Of a DNA stretch of 64,000 nt, positions 42,211 to 51,016 are shown in pieces. Location: positions 1-64,000 of IMG/VR virus record IMGVR_UViG_3300017917_002441, one strand, 5' to 3'. The position numbers were made by a program, and so were the translations under genes. Source of the DNA: a virus. Numbering within the stretch: position 1 is the stretch's first letter; every line of letters starts with the position of its first letter. The notes under the pieces were generated by a model. That model saw only the letters and a list, made by a program, of their open reading frames with translations, ran no database searches and was not told the origin of the DNA.

Positions 42211-43256
42211 CGCTGAAAATCAATGCATCTGGTTTGCTAGAAAATTTTATCAATAGATATTTGATCTGGCGCGACTTTCAAAATTTCTATAACACTGCCA
42301 GCGAACCAGTTGCGAAGATAGCCAAGGACGGTATTCCTTGTTTTGGGTATTGGGAAATTAACAAGATAAATGCTAGCACTGCTCCGTTGGTTGCAATAGA
42401 CTGCATGACCGAAGGAATACATTCTAGAAAAACATTTGATCACTATCGTGCAGACAAAAAATATATAATTTTTTGCAACGGTGACTGGGACCCAACGTAC
42501 TATGATTTAAAGATTGATTATGTTGTGGTACCTCATTTGTTTTTTCTGTTTGAGATGGCTGACACTTACAACAGTCCAAATCGTTTTTGTTATTTTACAG
42601 ACAAAGTTTATGACTTTGATTGCCACAAAGAGTATGAGTTTGTGACCACAATTGGCAACGTTCGTCCCGAGAGAACTAAGTTAGTAGATAAACTAGTAGA
42701 AATTGCCAAGCACAAAAAATGTATTGTTCGATACAGTGGCCAGGATTATGCAGAGCCCAGCGACCATCTTGATGTAATAAAATTCACCCCTGGAGAGTTT
42801 GACCCTTACATTGATGTTCAGCCAACACACTATCATAATGTAAGTCAAACCTTGCCCATGAAAATGTATAACTTGGCTCGATTTAACCTGGCAGTTGAGA
42901 CTGACATTGATTTCCAGCACTCGTTTTTTCTGACAGAAAAAACAATCAAAGTGTTGTTGACTGGTATGCCGTTTGTATCAATGAATCATCCAAATTTTTT
43001 ACCAAGGCTACACAAACTTGGGTTTACTACATACGGAGAGTTGTGGGACGAAAGTTATGACCAGGAAGTTGATTTTGACAAGCGCCTAGAAAAAGTTGTA
43101 CAATTGTGCAACAAGCTATGTAACTTTGATTGGGAAGGCAATCGTGATAAGTTAGAGTTGATTAAATTAAAGAATCAATCAAATTTTTTAAACTTAAATC
43201 ATGTATGCAATAAAGAATTTTTACGGTTTGAACAAATAATAAAAGATATAACATGA
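42207..43256 (+). CDS. Glycosyltransferase-like protein with LTEK motif
   Basis: 349 residues. Around residues 225-260: YNLARFNLAVETDIDFQHSFFLTEKTIKVLLTGMPFVSM, the signature shared with 19027 and 20862, followed by FLPRLHKLGFTTYGELWDESYD and a helical end. The N-terminal part has KYIIFCNGDWDPTYYDLKIDYVVVPHLFFL. I read it as a GT-B-type sugar-nucleotide-binding protein (GT10-like C-terminal half). Donor and acceptor unknown. Overlaps both neighbours by four bases. Confidence 0.58.
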   Translation: MTLKINASGLLENFINRYLIWRDFQNFYNTASEPVAKIAKDGIPCFGYWEINKINASTAPLVAIDCMTEGIHSRKTFDHYRADKKYIIFCNGDWDPTYYDLKIDYVVVPHLFFLFEMADTYNSPNRFCYFTDKVYDFDCHKEYEFVTTIGNVRPERTKLVDKLVEIAKHKKCIVRYSGQDYAEPSDHLDVIKFTPGEFDPYIDVQPTHYHNVSQTLPMKMYNLARFNLAVETDIDFQHSFFLTEKTIKVLLTGMPFVSMNHPNFLPRLHKLGFTTYGELWDESYDQEVDFDKRLEKVVQLCNKLCNFDWEGNRDKLELIKLKNQSNFLNLNHVCNKEFLRFEQIIKDIT

Positions 43257-43831
43257 GTGCAGACATTGACATTGATGTGCCCAATCGTGATGCTGTATTA
43301 AAACTGATACAGCATGTACCAGCACGTCAAACACATGACGGGAAAGTTCGTCGTCACAACTCAGGAATCTATGTCACAGCTATCCCGCAAGATCCCATGC
43401 ATGAGTGTGCGGCGTTGGATTATCAAGAAGCTGAACAGCGTGGGTATTTCAAAATTGACTTGTTGAACATGAGTGTGTATCAGCTGGTCAAGGATCCTGC
43501 ACACTATGAAAAGATGTTGACTGCAACACCCCCGTGGTCAAGACTATGGACTGACACAGCGTGGACACAGCAATTGGTGCATGTGGGAAACTATACAGAT
43601 TTATTAAAAAAGATGCAGCCAGATTCTATTCCAAGAATGGCAGCATTTATCAGTATTATTAGACCAGGCAAGGCCCACTTGCAAAATCAACCCTGGGATC
43701 AAGTTTTTAAATCAGTGTGGGATGGTGACGACAGTAAGGGTTACACGTTTAAAAAGAGCCATGCTGTGAGTTATGCGGCTCTTGTTGCTTTGCACATGAA
43801 TCTACTCAATCAAAATTCAGCGCCGGAATAA
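43253..43831 (+). CDS. Miniature DNA polymerase III alpha-like protein
   Basis: 192 residues. It starts MSADIDIDVPNRDAV, matching the PolIII-alpha palm motif with its two catalytic Asp. YFKIDLLNMSVYQL matches the third-Asp motif (DFLGLR in DnaE), IIRPGKAHL the RPG motif, and YTFKKSHAVSYAALVA the nucleotide-binding KSH motif. The ~1160-residue DnaE is thus condensed to a palm/fingers core without PHP, thumb, clamp-binding or OB domains. Similar short proteins occur in other marine phages (recalled). It could be a polymerase, a decoy or a regulator. Overlaps the upstream gene by four bases and a reverse gene by 26. Confidence 0.75.
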   Translation: MSADIDIDVPNRDAVLKLIQHVPARQTHDGKVRRHNSGIYVTAIPQDPMHECAALDYQEAEQRGYFKIDLLNMSVYQLVKDPAHYEKMLTATPPWSRLWTDTAWTQQLVHVGNYTDLLKKMQPDSIPRMAAFISIIRPGKAHLQNQPWDQVFKSVWDGDDSKGYTFKKSHAVSYAALVALHMNLLNQNSAPE

Positions 43832-44540
43832 CAAACTGCTCTGCAAATAGTTTGTGAGCTTTGCTGGTTGGATGAGAAGTGCAGTCCATTTCGCCAAGTT
43901 GATTAGCAAATTCTCCCAAACAGTTGCGTTGACGGTCAATAAAAACCCACTGGTCAAAGCTATAATTTTTATACGCAGGCACATCTTGTAAAAAGTAGTC
44001 CATACAGTAGTCTCCTGTAATAGGCGAAGATTCTACTGCATGATTCCACTGATTAACATAGCCAGCAAATCTGTACTGATATTGATTTGCTTTTAGATAA
44101 CTTTCCAAGTTAACGATATATGACAGTGAGTCTTTACACAGTGATACTGGGTCTGCTAGTTTGTAAGCCCACTCAAAGATTTGTTTTGTGGAAGAGTTAG
44201 TTATCCAACTGTTTGTTAATCCGCCACTAAAAAGATAATACTCGTCGGGACTGTTGGATATGCAACATCTATATCCTTGTTTGAGGTGATAATACCATTC
44301 CCCAGACAGCCTAATGTCTTTTCTCCCGGTGCCAGACCACATGATAACAACAATGGTTTCTGCTGGGTTTAGTTGAGCTGATGCAAGATAGTCAATGGTG
44401 CTGTTAGCAATGTAAAAATTTCCAGCGCCACCTTGTGCTAGATTTTTATAAGTGCTGGGAGTTAGGGAAGAGTTAACGTAGTGCGCCCAAGATTTGCCCT
44501 GTGTAAATGAACAACCGTTTACAACAAGGTTTTTTATCAT
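43806..44540 (-). CDS. SGNH/GDSL-type hydrolase
   Basis: 244 residues, reverse strand. KNLVVNGCSFTQGKSW is block I (Ser nucleophile after GC), NLAQGGAGNFYIANS gives the Gly/Asn block, and CTSHPTSKAHKLFAEQ is the Ser-His block V motif typical of active SGNH esterases or acyltransferases. It is the clearest of the four SGNH copies. Its start overlaps the stop of the preceding reverse gene by one base. Likely acts on O-acyl groups of glycans. Confidence 0.76.
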   Translation of the reverse strand: MIKNLVVNGCSFTQGKSWAHYVNSSLTPSTYKNLAQGGAGNFYIANSTIDYLASAQLNPAETIVVIMWSGTGRKDIRLSGEWYYHLKQGYRCCISNSPDEYYLFSGGLTNSWITNSSTKQIFEWAYKLADPVSLCKDSLSYIVNLESYLKANQYQYRFAGYVNQWNHAVESSPITGDYCMDYFLQDVPAYKNYSFDQWVFIDRQRNCLGEFANQLGEMDCTSHPTSKAHKLFAEQFVIPALNFD

Positions 44541-44917
44541 TAATCAATTCTCCGTACCAGGGTAATTGATTTACGTTTGGTTTTCTTACGGGAGATATCC
44601 ATTAAGCTACATACTGGACCATGAATGATTTCTAAATCTTTATTGCTGAATGTACGTAGTGTAAAGCGGAATTGGTCCCACTCACTGCGTAAGAAGATGT
44701 TTATGGGTATGCTACGATTGCTCTCCCACCACCAAACACTGGCCAGCTCTAAGAACTGTACTTTGCTGGCTTGATCTACCACAGCACCAAAGTCGTAGAT
44801 GGTGGTAACAGCATCGTCCCTGTTCTGTATTACCCCTACGTATTCTTGATTAGCGTATAAACAAAGCGTTATAAAGGGGTACTTTTCAGCTAGTTTGTCA
44901 AACAGTGTATTGCCCAT
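44540..44917 (-). CDS. Conserved phage protein, unknown
   Basis: 125 residues. FITLCLYANQEYVGVIQNRDDAVTTIYDF, ASVWWWESNRSIPINIFLRSEWDQFR and a basic end (SRKKTKRKSITLVRR). I recall this type in cyanophages without function. First gene of a short leftward pair with the SGNH gene. Its upstream region is shared with a rightward late-type promoter. Confidence 0.68.
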   Translation of the reverse strand: MGNTLFDKLAEKYPFITLCLYANQEYVGVIQNRDDAVTTIYDFGAVVDQASKVQFLELASVWWWESNRSIPINIFLRSEWDQFRFTLRTFSNKDLEIIHGPVCSLMDISRKKTKRKSITLVRRID

Positions 44918-44922
44918 AAATA
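44916..44922 (+). promoter_or_regulatory. Late-type box ATAAATA
   Basis: CCATAAATATT lies 16 bases before the ATG at 44939, with GAGG as ribosome site; it overlaps the start codon of the divergent gene. Confidence 0.5.
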
Positions 44923-44938
44923 TTATTCGAGGATTCCT

Positions 44939-46006
44939 ATGTATTCAACCACTGCGTACTTATACCAACAAATAACCCGGGTACTTTTGATAGATACCAG
45001 TGGAGCCTACTTTATTGCGAGGTACGACCCTGTGTATGCTAAAACCCTAACTGTTAACAAAGGCGTGGATAACGTTCTACTCTTTGAATTTATCAATCAA
45101 GACCAAAAGCCTGTTAATATCACAGGTTCAAGTTTTGTGTTCCGCTTGCTGAGCCAAGACGGTACTGAACTGTTGCTGGAAAAAGCCATGGAGACTTTGG
45201 CACCCAGCGTAGGTCGTGTAAAAGTTGTGCTGAACACCACAGACACAATTAACATCACAGCACAACCTGCCAGCTACAGCATACAACGCACATCTGGAAA
45301 CTATGTGCAAGCAGTGTATGTTGATGCCAATGCTGGTGCTAGAGCAGACTGCAATATTGTAGACAGCATCATGCCTGATTTTGTGCCCAGCGCAGAACTA
45401 ACTGTACCTGACATTTATGGCAAAGCACAGCAACTACAGCCTGGACCCACAAACTGGCCGGACTGGGCACTGCAACCACAACCTCAAAATACTACGCAAC
45501 TAACTGAGTTCTACTCTAGCTATATTGATTCAAGTCAACAAAATATCACAACTATCAAAATGGACATGGATCACTACACTGGTACTGTGAAGTTCCAAGC
45601 CGCAGATGACTATCAAAGCGTGTGGTACGATGTCACTGCCAGCTATGAGTTTTTGGATGAAACCAACACACAGTATTTCAATATTGTTGGGTATTATCCG
45701 CTGATGAGAGCCGCGTTTAACAATCAATTTGGTTGGGGTGCGCAAGGCACACTCAACGTCACTGATGGGGTAGTCACAAGTATCACTGTCACCAACGGTG
45801 GCCAAGGTTATTTGGCGCCACCCCGTGTGCAAATTTTGGGCAACGGTGCAGGCTGCGTAGCCGAAGCTGTGATACAAAACGGTGTTGTTGTGGGCATCAC
45901 AGTGCTGGAAGGTGGTTCTGGTTATACGCCAATCCAGTACCAAAGTACCAATTATGGTACTGCACTGATTACACCTGGTACAATTACCAACCTCCAATAT
46001 CGTTGA
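44939..46006 (+). CDS. Virion structural protein, baseplate/fibre type
   Basis: 355 residues. Residues ~40-120 (NVLLFEFINQDQKPVNITGSSFVFRLLSQDGTELL) look like the Ig-like N-terminal domain of baseplate upper proteins. The C-terminal ~90 residues hold two repeats of a glycine-rich beta motif (VTNGGQGYLAPPRVQILGNGAG and VLEGGSGYTPIQYQ), common in phage fibres. A late-type box upstream supports virion expression. Probably a receptor-near adhesin or fibre connector. Confidence 0.66.
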   Translation: MYSTTAYLYQQITRVLLIDTSGAYFIARYDPVYAKTLTVNKGVDNVLLFEFINQDQKPVNITGSSFVFRLLSQDGTELLLEKAMETLAPSVGRVKVVLNTTDTINITAQPASYSIQRTSGNYVQAVYVDANAGARADCNIVDSIMPDFVPSAELTVPDIYGKAQQLQPGPTNWPDWALQPQPQNTTQLTEFYSSYIDSSQQNITTIKMDMDHYTGTVKFQAADDYQSVWYDVTASYEFLDETNTQYFNIVGYYPLMRAAFNNQFGWGAQGTLNVTDGVVTSITVTNGGQGYLAPPRVQILGNGAGCVAEAVIQNGVVVGITVLEGGSGYTPIQYQSTNYGTALITPGTITNLQYR

Positions 46007-46031
46007 CTGTTGTCAAGCAATCTGTTAACAT
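46003..46031 (+). promoter_or_regulatory. Sigma70-type promoter abutting primase ATG
   Basis: TTGACT (46003-46008), 17-base spacer, TAACAT (46026-46031). The ATG at 46038 lies six bases beyond the -10, as at 33806 and 39618. Confidence 0.62.
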
Positions 46032-46037
46032 AAGCAG

Positions 46038-47024
46038 ATGCTTGACATCTTGACGTATCTTCCTGCGAAACGAAAACAGACCCCCAGCGGCTGGATCAGT
46101 TTCAATGCACCGTGTTGTCAACACAACGGCAACACCCAGGATCGTCGTCAGCGTGGTGGTCTAAAGCCCAATGATCAAGGTTGGAGTTATCACTGTTTCA
46201 ATTGTGGATACACTGCCAGCTTTCAACTTGGGCGCAATGTTTCATTCAAGGCACGTAGACTGCTGGGTTGGATGGGAGTGCCCGACAATGAAATTGAGCA
46301 TTTGAATTTAGAAAGTATGAAGCACAGAAATGTGCATGGCATATTAAACGAACGTCAGCGGCTGAGCAATGCGCTGAGTGCCATTGAATTTGAAGAAAAG
46401 GACTTGCCGCCTTTTGCTGAATTGCTAACACCTGAGCACAAGTATTACTGGGATTATGTTCAAAGTCGATGTGTGCCTGCAGACTTTCCCATGATGGTTC
46501 AAATTGAAAACGACGGCATACATTGGACAAGATCACATGTAGTTGTGCCATTTACATACGACAATAAAGTAGTTGGTTGGACTTGTAGATTTTTAGACAA
46601 CAAACAACCCAAATACATTTCAGACAGTCAACCTGGTTATGTGTTTGGAGTAGATTTGCAACATAGTGACTGGCAACATGTGATTGTGACCGAAGGTATA
46701 TTTGATGCACTCAGCATCAACGGTGTGGCAGTGATGCACAACACCATAAGCGACGCACAGGCCAGACTGATACGCAGCCTGGACCGTGCCATTACAGTGG
46801 TTCCTGACATGGACAGTGCGGGGGTAGAGTTGATTGACCGTGCAGTGGAATTGGGGTGGGCCGTGAGCATACCTGACTGGCCCGAAGGCGTCAAGGATGT
46901 CAACGATGCTGTGATTCGTTTGGGCAAACTGCCTACACTGCTAACTATACTGCAAGCTAGAGAAACCAGTAAAATTAAGATAGAATTAAAGAGGAAGCAA
47001 CTTGTTAAAAGAATACGGAACTGA
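46038..47024 (+). CDS. 61: DNA primase (gp61-like)
   Basis: 328 residues (T4 gp61 is 342). It makes RNA primers for lagging-strand synthesis with gp41. The N-terminal zinc-binding domain shows NAPCCQHNG and WSYHCFNCGY. The TOPRIM domain shows HVIVTEGIFDALSI (catalytic Glu) and ITVVPDMDSAGVEL (Asp-x-Asp), followed by DVNDAVIRLG. The start matches the expected +1 of the upstream promoter. The last 23 bases overlap the helicase gene, giving coupled expression of the primosome pair. Confidence 0.92.
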   Translation: MLDILTYLPAKRKQTPSGWISFNAPCCQHNGNTQDRRQRGGLKPNDQGWSYHCFNCGYTASFQLGRNVSFKARRLLGWMGVPDNEIEHLNLESMKHRNVHGILNERQRLSNALSAIEFEEKDLPPFAELLTPEHKYYWDYVQSRCVPADFPMMVQIENDGIHWTRSHVVVPFTYDNKVVGWTCRFLDNKQPKYISDSQPGYVFGVDLQHSDWQHVIVTEGIFDALSINGVAVMHNTISDAQARLIRSLDRAITVVPDMDSAGVELIDRAVELGWAVSIPDWPEGVKDVNDAVIRLGKLPTLLTILQARETSKIKIELKRKQLVKRIRN

Positions 47025-48402
47025 TGTACAGCGATTGTTTCTAGAAATGATGCTGGAGGACGCACAGAGTTTTGTGCGAGTATCCAACATCTACAATGCC
47101 AGCAATTTTGATAAAAATCTGCGCCCGGCCGCAGAGTTTATTCGCGAACACAGCGACAAATTTAAAACCATGCCTGACAGACTGCAGATTGAAGCAGCCA
47201 CAGGTATAAAGTTACAGGCAGTGCCAGACTTGAACGAAGGCCACTATGAGTGGTTCATGCAAGAGTTTGAAGCATTTACCAAGCGCCAAGAACTGGAACG
47301 TGCTATTCTCAAAGCCGCTGACTTGCTGGAAAAGGGCGAGTTTGATCCCGTGGAAAAACTCATAAAGGATGCTGTACAAATTTCATTGACCAAGGACATG
47401 GGCACAGACTTTTGGATGGATCCCGAAGGCATGTTTGCCAAGTACTTTGATGCAGGTGGACAAGTTTCAACTGGTTGGCCACAACTGGACAAACTGTTGT
47501 ATGGTGGGTTCAGTCGCGGCGAACTCAACATCTTTGCAGGTGGATCAGGATCAGGTAAATCCTTGGTGATGATGAACATTGCGCTAAACTGGGTGCAACA
47601 AGGATTGAATGGTGTGTACATCACACTAGAACTTAGTGAAGAGCTCACAGGCTTGCGTACAGCGGCCATGCTGACCAACATGAGCACAAAAGATATCCGC
47701 AAAGACAAAGAAACAGCGGCGTTAAAAGTCAAGTTAGTGGGCAAGAAAGCCGGTAGCTATCAAGTCAAAGCACTGCCAGCACAGAGTAACATCAATGACA
47801 TTCGTGCATACTTGAAAGAATATCAAATCAAGAGTGGCAAGAAGGTAGACTTCATGATGATTGACTACTTAGACTTGTTGATGCCTGTCAGCGCAAAAGT
47901 CAGCCCCAATGACTTATTTGTCAAAGACAAGTATGTGTCAGAAGAACTTCGTAACCTAGCCAAGGAGCTGGGTATATTGATGGTAACTGCATCGCAGTTG
48001 AACCGTAGTGCAGTTGAGGAGATTGAGTTTGATCACTCGCATATTTCAGGTGGTATTTCAAAGATTAATACTGCGGACAACGTATTTGGTATTTTTACTA
48101 GCCGTGCTATGCGTGAGCGTGGCAAGTATCAAATTCAGTGTATGAAAAGTCGTAGTTCCACAGGTGTGGGACAAAAGATTGACTTGGAGTACAACATTGA
48201 AACCATGCGTATCACAGACGAGGGTGGCGATGAGGGAGGCTCGGGTGGATTTACCAAGAAGCCCAGTATTCTTGAGTCAATTAAAACACAGAGTCGTGTC
48301 GTGGAATCGGCGCCCGATGAAGACGCCGATGTTGGTAAAGTCACTGCCGATGTTCAAAGTGCCAAGCTCAAACAGCTACTTGGCAAAATCAAAACCAATT
48401 AA
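47002..48402 (+). CDS. 41: Replicative helicase (gp41-like, DnaB family)
   Basis: 466 residues (T4 gp41 is 475), starting at TTG with GAGGAAGC upstream. The N-terminal ~130 residues are the helical collar; the C-terminal RecA-like motor has Walker A AGGSGSGKS (around residue 180), VYITLELSEE (H1a), VDFMMIDYLDLL (Walker B) and ILMVTASQLNRSA (H3, arginine-sensor region). The C-terminus is acidic and disordered (DEGGDEGGSGG) and ends in a Lys-rich helix, as in proteins that bind loader and gp32. Overlaps gp61 by 23 bases; ends tail to tail with a fibre gene (4-base overlap). Confidence 0.95.
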   Translation: MLKEYGTDVQRLFLEMMLEDAQSFVRVSNIYNASNFDKNLRPAAEFIREHSDKFKTMPDRLQIEAATGIKLQAVPDLNEGHYEWFMQEFEAFTKRQELERAILKAADLLEKGEFDPVEKLIKDAVQISLTKDMGTDFWMDPEGMFAKYFDAGGQVSTGWPQLDKLLYGGFSRGELNIFAGGSGSGKSLVMMNIALNWVQQGLNGVYITLELSEELTGLRTAAMLTNMSTKDIRKDKETAALKVKLVGKKAGSYQVKALPAQSNINDIRAYLKEYQIKSGKKVDFMMIDYLDLLMPVSAKVSPNDLFVKDKYVSEELRNLAKELGILMVTASQLNRSAVEEIEFDHSHISGGISKINTADNVFGIFTSRAMRERGKYQIQCMKSRSSTGVGQKIDLEYNIETMRITDEGGDEGGSGGFTKKPSILESIKTQSRVVESAPDEDADVGKVTADVQSAKLKQLLGKIKTN

Positions 48403-50021
48403 GTAGTTGAACCCTTGATCACAGCAAAGCGAAGCACAAGAGCTTCGCTGAGTGAACCAGCTGTGGCATTGCGCACATAAATTGTAGCAGATCCAGCACC
48501 ACAGCTGGCAGTAAATGTATAAGCACCAACTGTGCCACCGCTTACATGGTTAATAACCAAGACGTCAGTGGCTGCAATGGTACTGTTGGTCAGTGTAAAA
48601 TTCACAATACCACCGCCGCCCAGGGCAGTGTTTTGCATGGTAATCTGACCCGAAGGCTTGTTAATAACCACTGTGTCAGTTTTGTTACCAGATTGTGATC
48701 CAGTGCCACCTGCACCTGCACCATAACCCATGGTACCGCCATCAGTTAGTATCACACCACTGCCGCCGCTGACCAAGATATTGCCGGCAGCTACATTGCC
48801 TGGGAATGTAGCTACAGTAGATGACACAGTCATGCTCAAGGTCTTGGCATTGGAGCCTGTGGCTGACGTAAACAGTTTGATGTTTGTACCCTGCGCCGAG
48901 TCAGTAAAGTTTTCAGTAGCTACTGCTTCAATTGCACAGCCAGCGCCGCCAGGAGCACCAAAGTCTGTGCCATCCCAGCCCACAAATCCAAATCTTGCCA
49001 GCACATCGCCACTTTGGATTGCTGTGGGCGCGGCCGCTGTTCCACGTGCGGCACGAGCAGTAAAAGTAGGAATAGCACCAGTACCAAATGCATCATTGAC
49101 AATACGGCTTGAAGCACCATCATTGCCGGTGATGTGAATCATGCAACCTGTGTTGGTAAGAGGTTGGTACGTAGTTGACCCTTGGATACTGAATGCACCG
49201 GCTGTATTGGCTGCCACAGTGGGAGTTTTAATTTGTAAAAATCCAGTATCTAACACCTGGAAACTAACGTTACCTGTGCTAGTGTAAGTAGAAAGATTAC
49301 CACCCACGTTGAGGTTACCACTGATACCGGTACCGCCAGCCACTGTCAGCGCACCAGTTGTTTTGCTGGTACTGGCTGTGGTGTTTAAGATGTTTACTGG
49401 GCTGTCAAAAACGTCTCGTGGACGAGTAAGTTCTTGCACTGAAATTTGTGTGCCGCCATCCGCAGTAGTAAATTCATAGATGTAAACGTTGACATAAGGA
49501 GCTGTTTGGCTAAAAGTAATGGTGTTAGATACACCAGCTGTGCCCGGACTTACTCCTTGCAATCCTTCTACGCCCACACGCACACTGGCAGGCAGTGTCA
49601 ATGTATGCGCTGTATTGGTACACACAAACGCAAAACGCAAAACGCCAACTTGCCCATCTGAAGGCCAATTGCTAAAGCTCAAGCTAACTGATCCAGAACT
49701 GGCTGGAATAGCTTGGAACATGCCTGCACTGAAATCAAGGTTGATTGATCCTGAAGTTTGTGCTAAAGTTACTTCTGTAAAGCTGTTGTTCTTGATCTGT
49801 AGATTGCTCAATATGTTGTAGTTCATATTGTTGTCGAGCACAGTACCGTCTAGTGCGGCTTTGAACACACCTTTGCTCTGTAGCTCGTTGATTTCATCAG
49901 CGGCGTACTGGAAATTGGTTTTAGTATTGGTAAAATTGTCGCGGAATCCCTGGGTATTGTTGGGCACTCCGGCAACTGGATAATTACCATCTATGTTGTT
50001 TGGGTTTATCTGACTGGTCAT
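48399..50021 (-). CDS. Tail fibre/virion protein, reverse strand
   Basis: 540 residues. The N-terminal ~60 (SQINPNNIDGNYPVAGVPNNTQGFRDNFTNTKTNFQYAADEI) is a virion-anchoring segment I recall from marine phage fibres. The rest is Gly/Thr/Ser/Ala-rich beta structure with fibre-like units (TGALTVAGGTGISGNLNVGGNLST). A mid-section FTARAARGTAAAPTAIQSGDVLARFGFVGWDGT resembles segments next to fibre chaperone domains. Late-type box and AAGGACG ribosome site upstream. It is the only large virion gene on the reverse strand, which may mark an inversion or a separately acquired host-range module. Confidence 0.74.
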   Translation of the reverse strand: MTSQINPNNIDGNYPVAGVPNNTQGFRDNFTNTKTNFQYAADEINELQSKGVFKAALDGTVLDNNMNYNILSNLQIKNNSFTEVTLAQTSGSINLDFSAGMFQAIPASSGSVSLSFSNWPSDGQVGVLRFAFVCTNTAHTLTLPASVRVGVEGLQGVSPGTAGVSNTITFSQTAPYVNVYIYEFTTADGGTQISVQELTRPRDVFDSPVNILNTTASTSKTTGALTVAGGTGISGNLNVGGNLSTYTSTGNVSFQVLDTGFLQIKTPTVAANTAGAFSIQGSTTYQPLTNTGCMIHITGNDGASSRIVNDAFGTGAIPTFTARAARGTAAAPTAIQSGDVLARFGFVGWDGTDFGAPGGAGCAIEAVATENFTDSAQGTNIKLFTSATGSNAKTLSMTVSSTVATFPGNVAAGNILVSGGSGVILTDGGTMGYGAGAGGTGSQSGNKTDTVVINKPSGQITMQNTALGGGGIVNFTLTNSTIAATDVLVINHVSGGTVGAYTFTASCGAGSATIYVRNATAGSLSEALVLRFAVIKGSTT

Positions 50022-50044
50022 TTCACGTCCTTGTGTCGTTTAGA

Positions 50045-50050
50045 TATTTA
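50045..50050 (-). promoter_or_regulatory. Late-type box TAAATA, leftward
   Basis: Reverse-strand AATAAATATC, 23 bases before the fibre ATG at 50021. Confidence 0.45.
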
Positions 50051-50067
50051 TTGCCAGTCCGAACCTG

Positions 50068-50074
50068 CTAAATA
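50068..50074 (+). promoter_or_regulatory. Late-type box CTAAATA, rightward
   Basis: GCTAAATAATAC lies 20 bases before the ATG at 50095; back to back with the leftward box at 50045, a second divergent late promoter pair. Confidence 0.48.
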
Positions 50075-50094
50075 ATACAAAGGCCCCTAAGAGC

Positions 50095-50343
50095 ATGCAA
50101 AAGAAAACTCGTAGCTTACTAGAAGAATTGGACTCGATGTATGTCGAGCGTGATCGCCGTTTGTTGATTGAAAATCGTGCAAATACGCTGATACAAAACG
50201 CTATTCGACTGCTGGAAGAGATTGATCAAGAATACACTCCTGAGCAAGCTGAAAATCTAACTCGCAAATTGTTGAATGCAATACGCAATAGGGAACCTGA
50301 AAAATTCGTTAGATCCGTCAGGAGAACTCATGCAGATTCGTGA
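50095..50343 (+). CDS. Small helical virion-assembly-type protein
   Basis: 82 residues, highly charged and helical: KKTRSLLEELDSMYVERDRRLLIENRANTLIQNAIRLLEEIDQEY. I recall similar proteins in cyanophages, close to head assembly genes, where they are unassigned. A prohead-core or scaffold-like role is possible. Overlaps the next gene by 14 bases, and that gene's ribosome site (CAGGAG) lies within it. Confidence 0.62.
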   Translation: MQKKTRSLLEELDSMYVERDRRLLIENRANTLIQNAIRLLEEIDQEYTPEQAENLTRKLLNAIRNREPEKFVRSVRRTHADS

Positions 50344-51016
50344 AATAGTTACTGAAGCCGCTCCAGGCTCGGCTGGTGCTCAAGCTGGTGTTTTTGGCAA
50401 GGCTTTTGCCGGCGCATTGGGACAAAAGATTGCCCCGGGTGCTAACCTTGGTGGACCACAAGCTGGTGCAGTGGCTCCTGGACAACGTGCTCAAGCCGCA
50501 CAGCAAATCAACCAAGCCGCTGTTGCTACACTAGCCAACAAAGGACAGCAAGCTTGGGTGCAGACTCTAAAGAAAATGATAGCTCAGAGTGATAATCCTG
50601 CACTGAGCCCAGACAAATTAGATATCAATGACACCAAAGAAAGTCTTGATGACATGGTACAAACTATGCTGGGCTTTGACCCAGCTGAGATCACCAGAAT
50701 GACTTCACCTGAAGCCAAAGCAGCCGGTGAAAAACTCAACAACGGCATTGCCATGGTGCTCAAAGCTAGTTCTACCCCACAAACCAATGACACAGCAATG
50801 AAGGCAGCCTGGGCTACGTTAGCTCTGGGTATTGCTGAAGCGCAAAATGCCAAATCATTCTTTGGTGGGGGAGCCACCAAAGGACCGGGTAAATTACCCG
50901 AAGTAACAGTGGGAGCGGATGGTAAACTATTGTATGATGGCAAACCTTTCAATGCCAGCGATCCACAACATGTGACTATGTCGCAAATTTTAGCTAAACA
51001 ATCGGCAGCAAAATGA
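50330..51016 (+). CDS. Tagged virion candidate, Ala/Gly-rich
   Basis: 228 residues from ATG 50330 (CAGGAGAACTC upstream). The N-terminus MQIREIVTE followed by AAPG resembles the capsid-targeting/protease-site tags of other proteins here, with Val in place of Leu/Ile. Low-complexity Ala/Gly/Gln follows, then a helical unit (VQTLKKMIAQSDNPALSPDKLDI, TKESLDDMVQTMLGFDPAEI) and a Gly/Lys segment ending in DPQHVTMSQILAK. Probably enclosed in the head. Overlaps the next gene by four bases. Confidence 0.58.
   Translation: MQIREIVTEAAPGSAGAQAGVFGKAFAGALGQKIAPGANLGGPQAGAVAPGQRAQAAQQINQAAVATLANKGQQAWVQTLKKMIAQSDNPALSPDKLDINDTKESLDDMVQTMLGFDPAEITRMTSPEAKAAGEKLNNGIAMVLKASSTPQTNDTAMKAAWATLALGIAEAQNAKSFFGGGATKGPGKLPEVTVGADGKLLYDGKPFNASDPQHVTMSQILAKQSAAK

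Noticed and set aside
47244-47744. 166-codon reverse open frame inside gp41
   Set aside because: Antisense to the conserved helicase; composition is the usual Ser/Pro-rich shadow.
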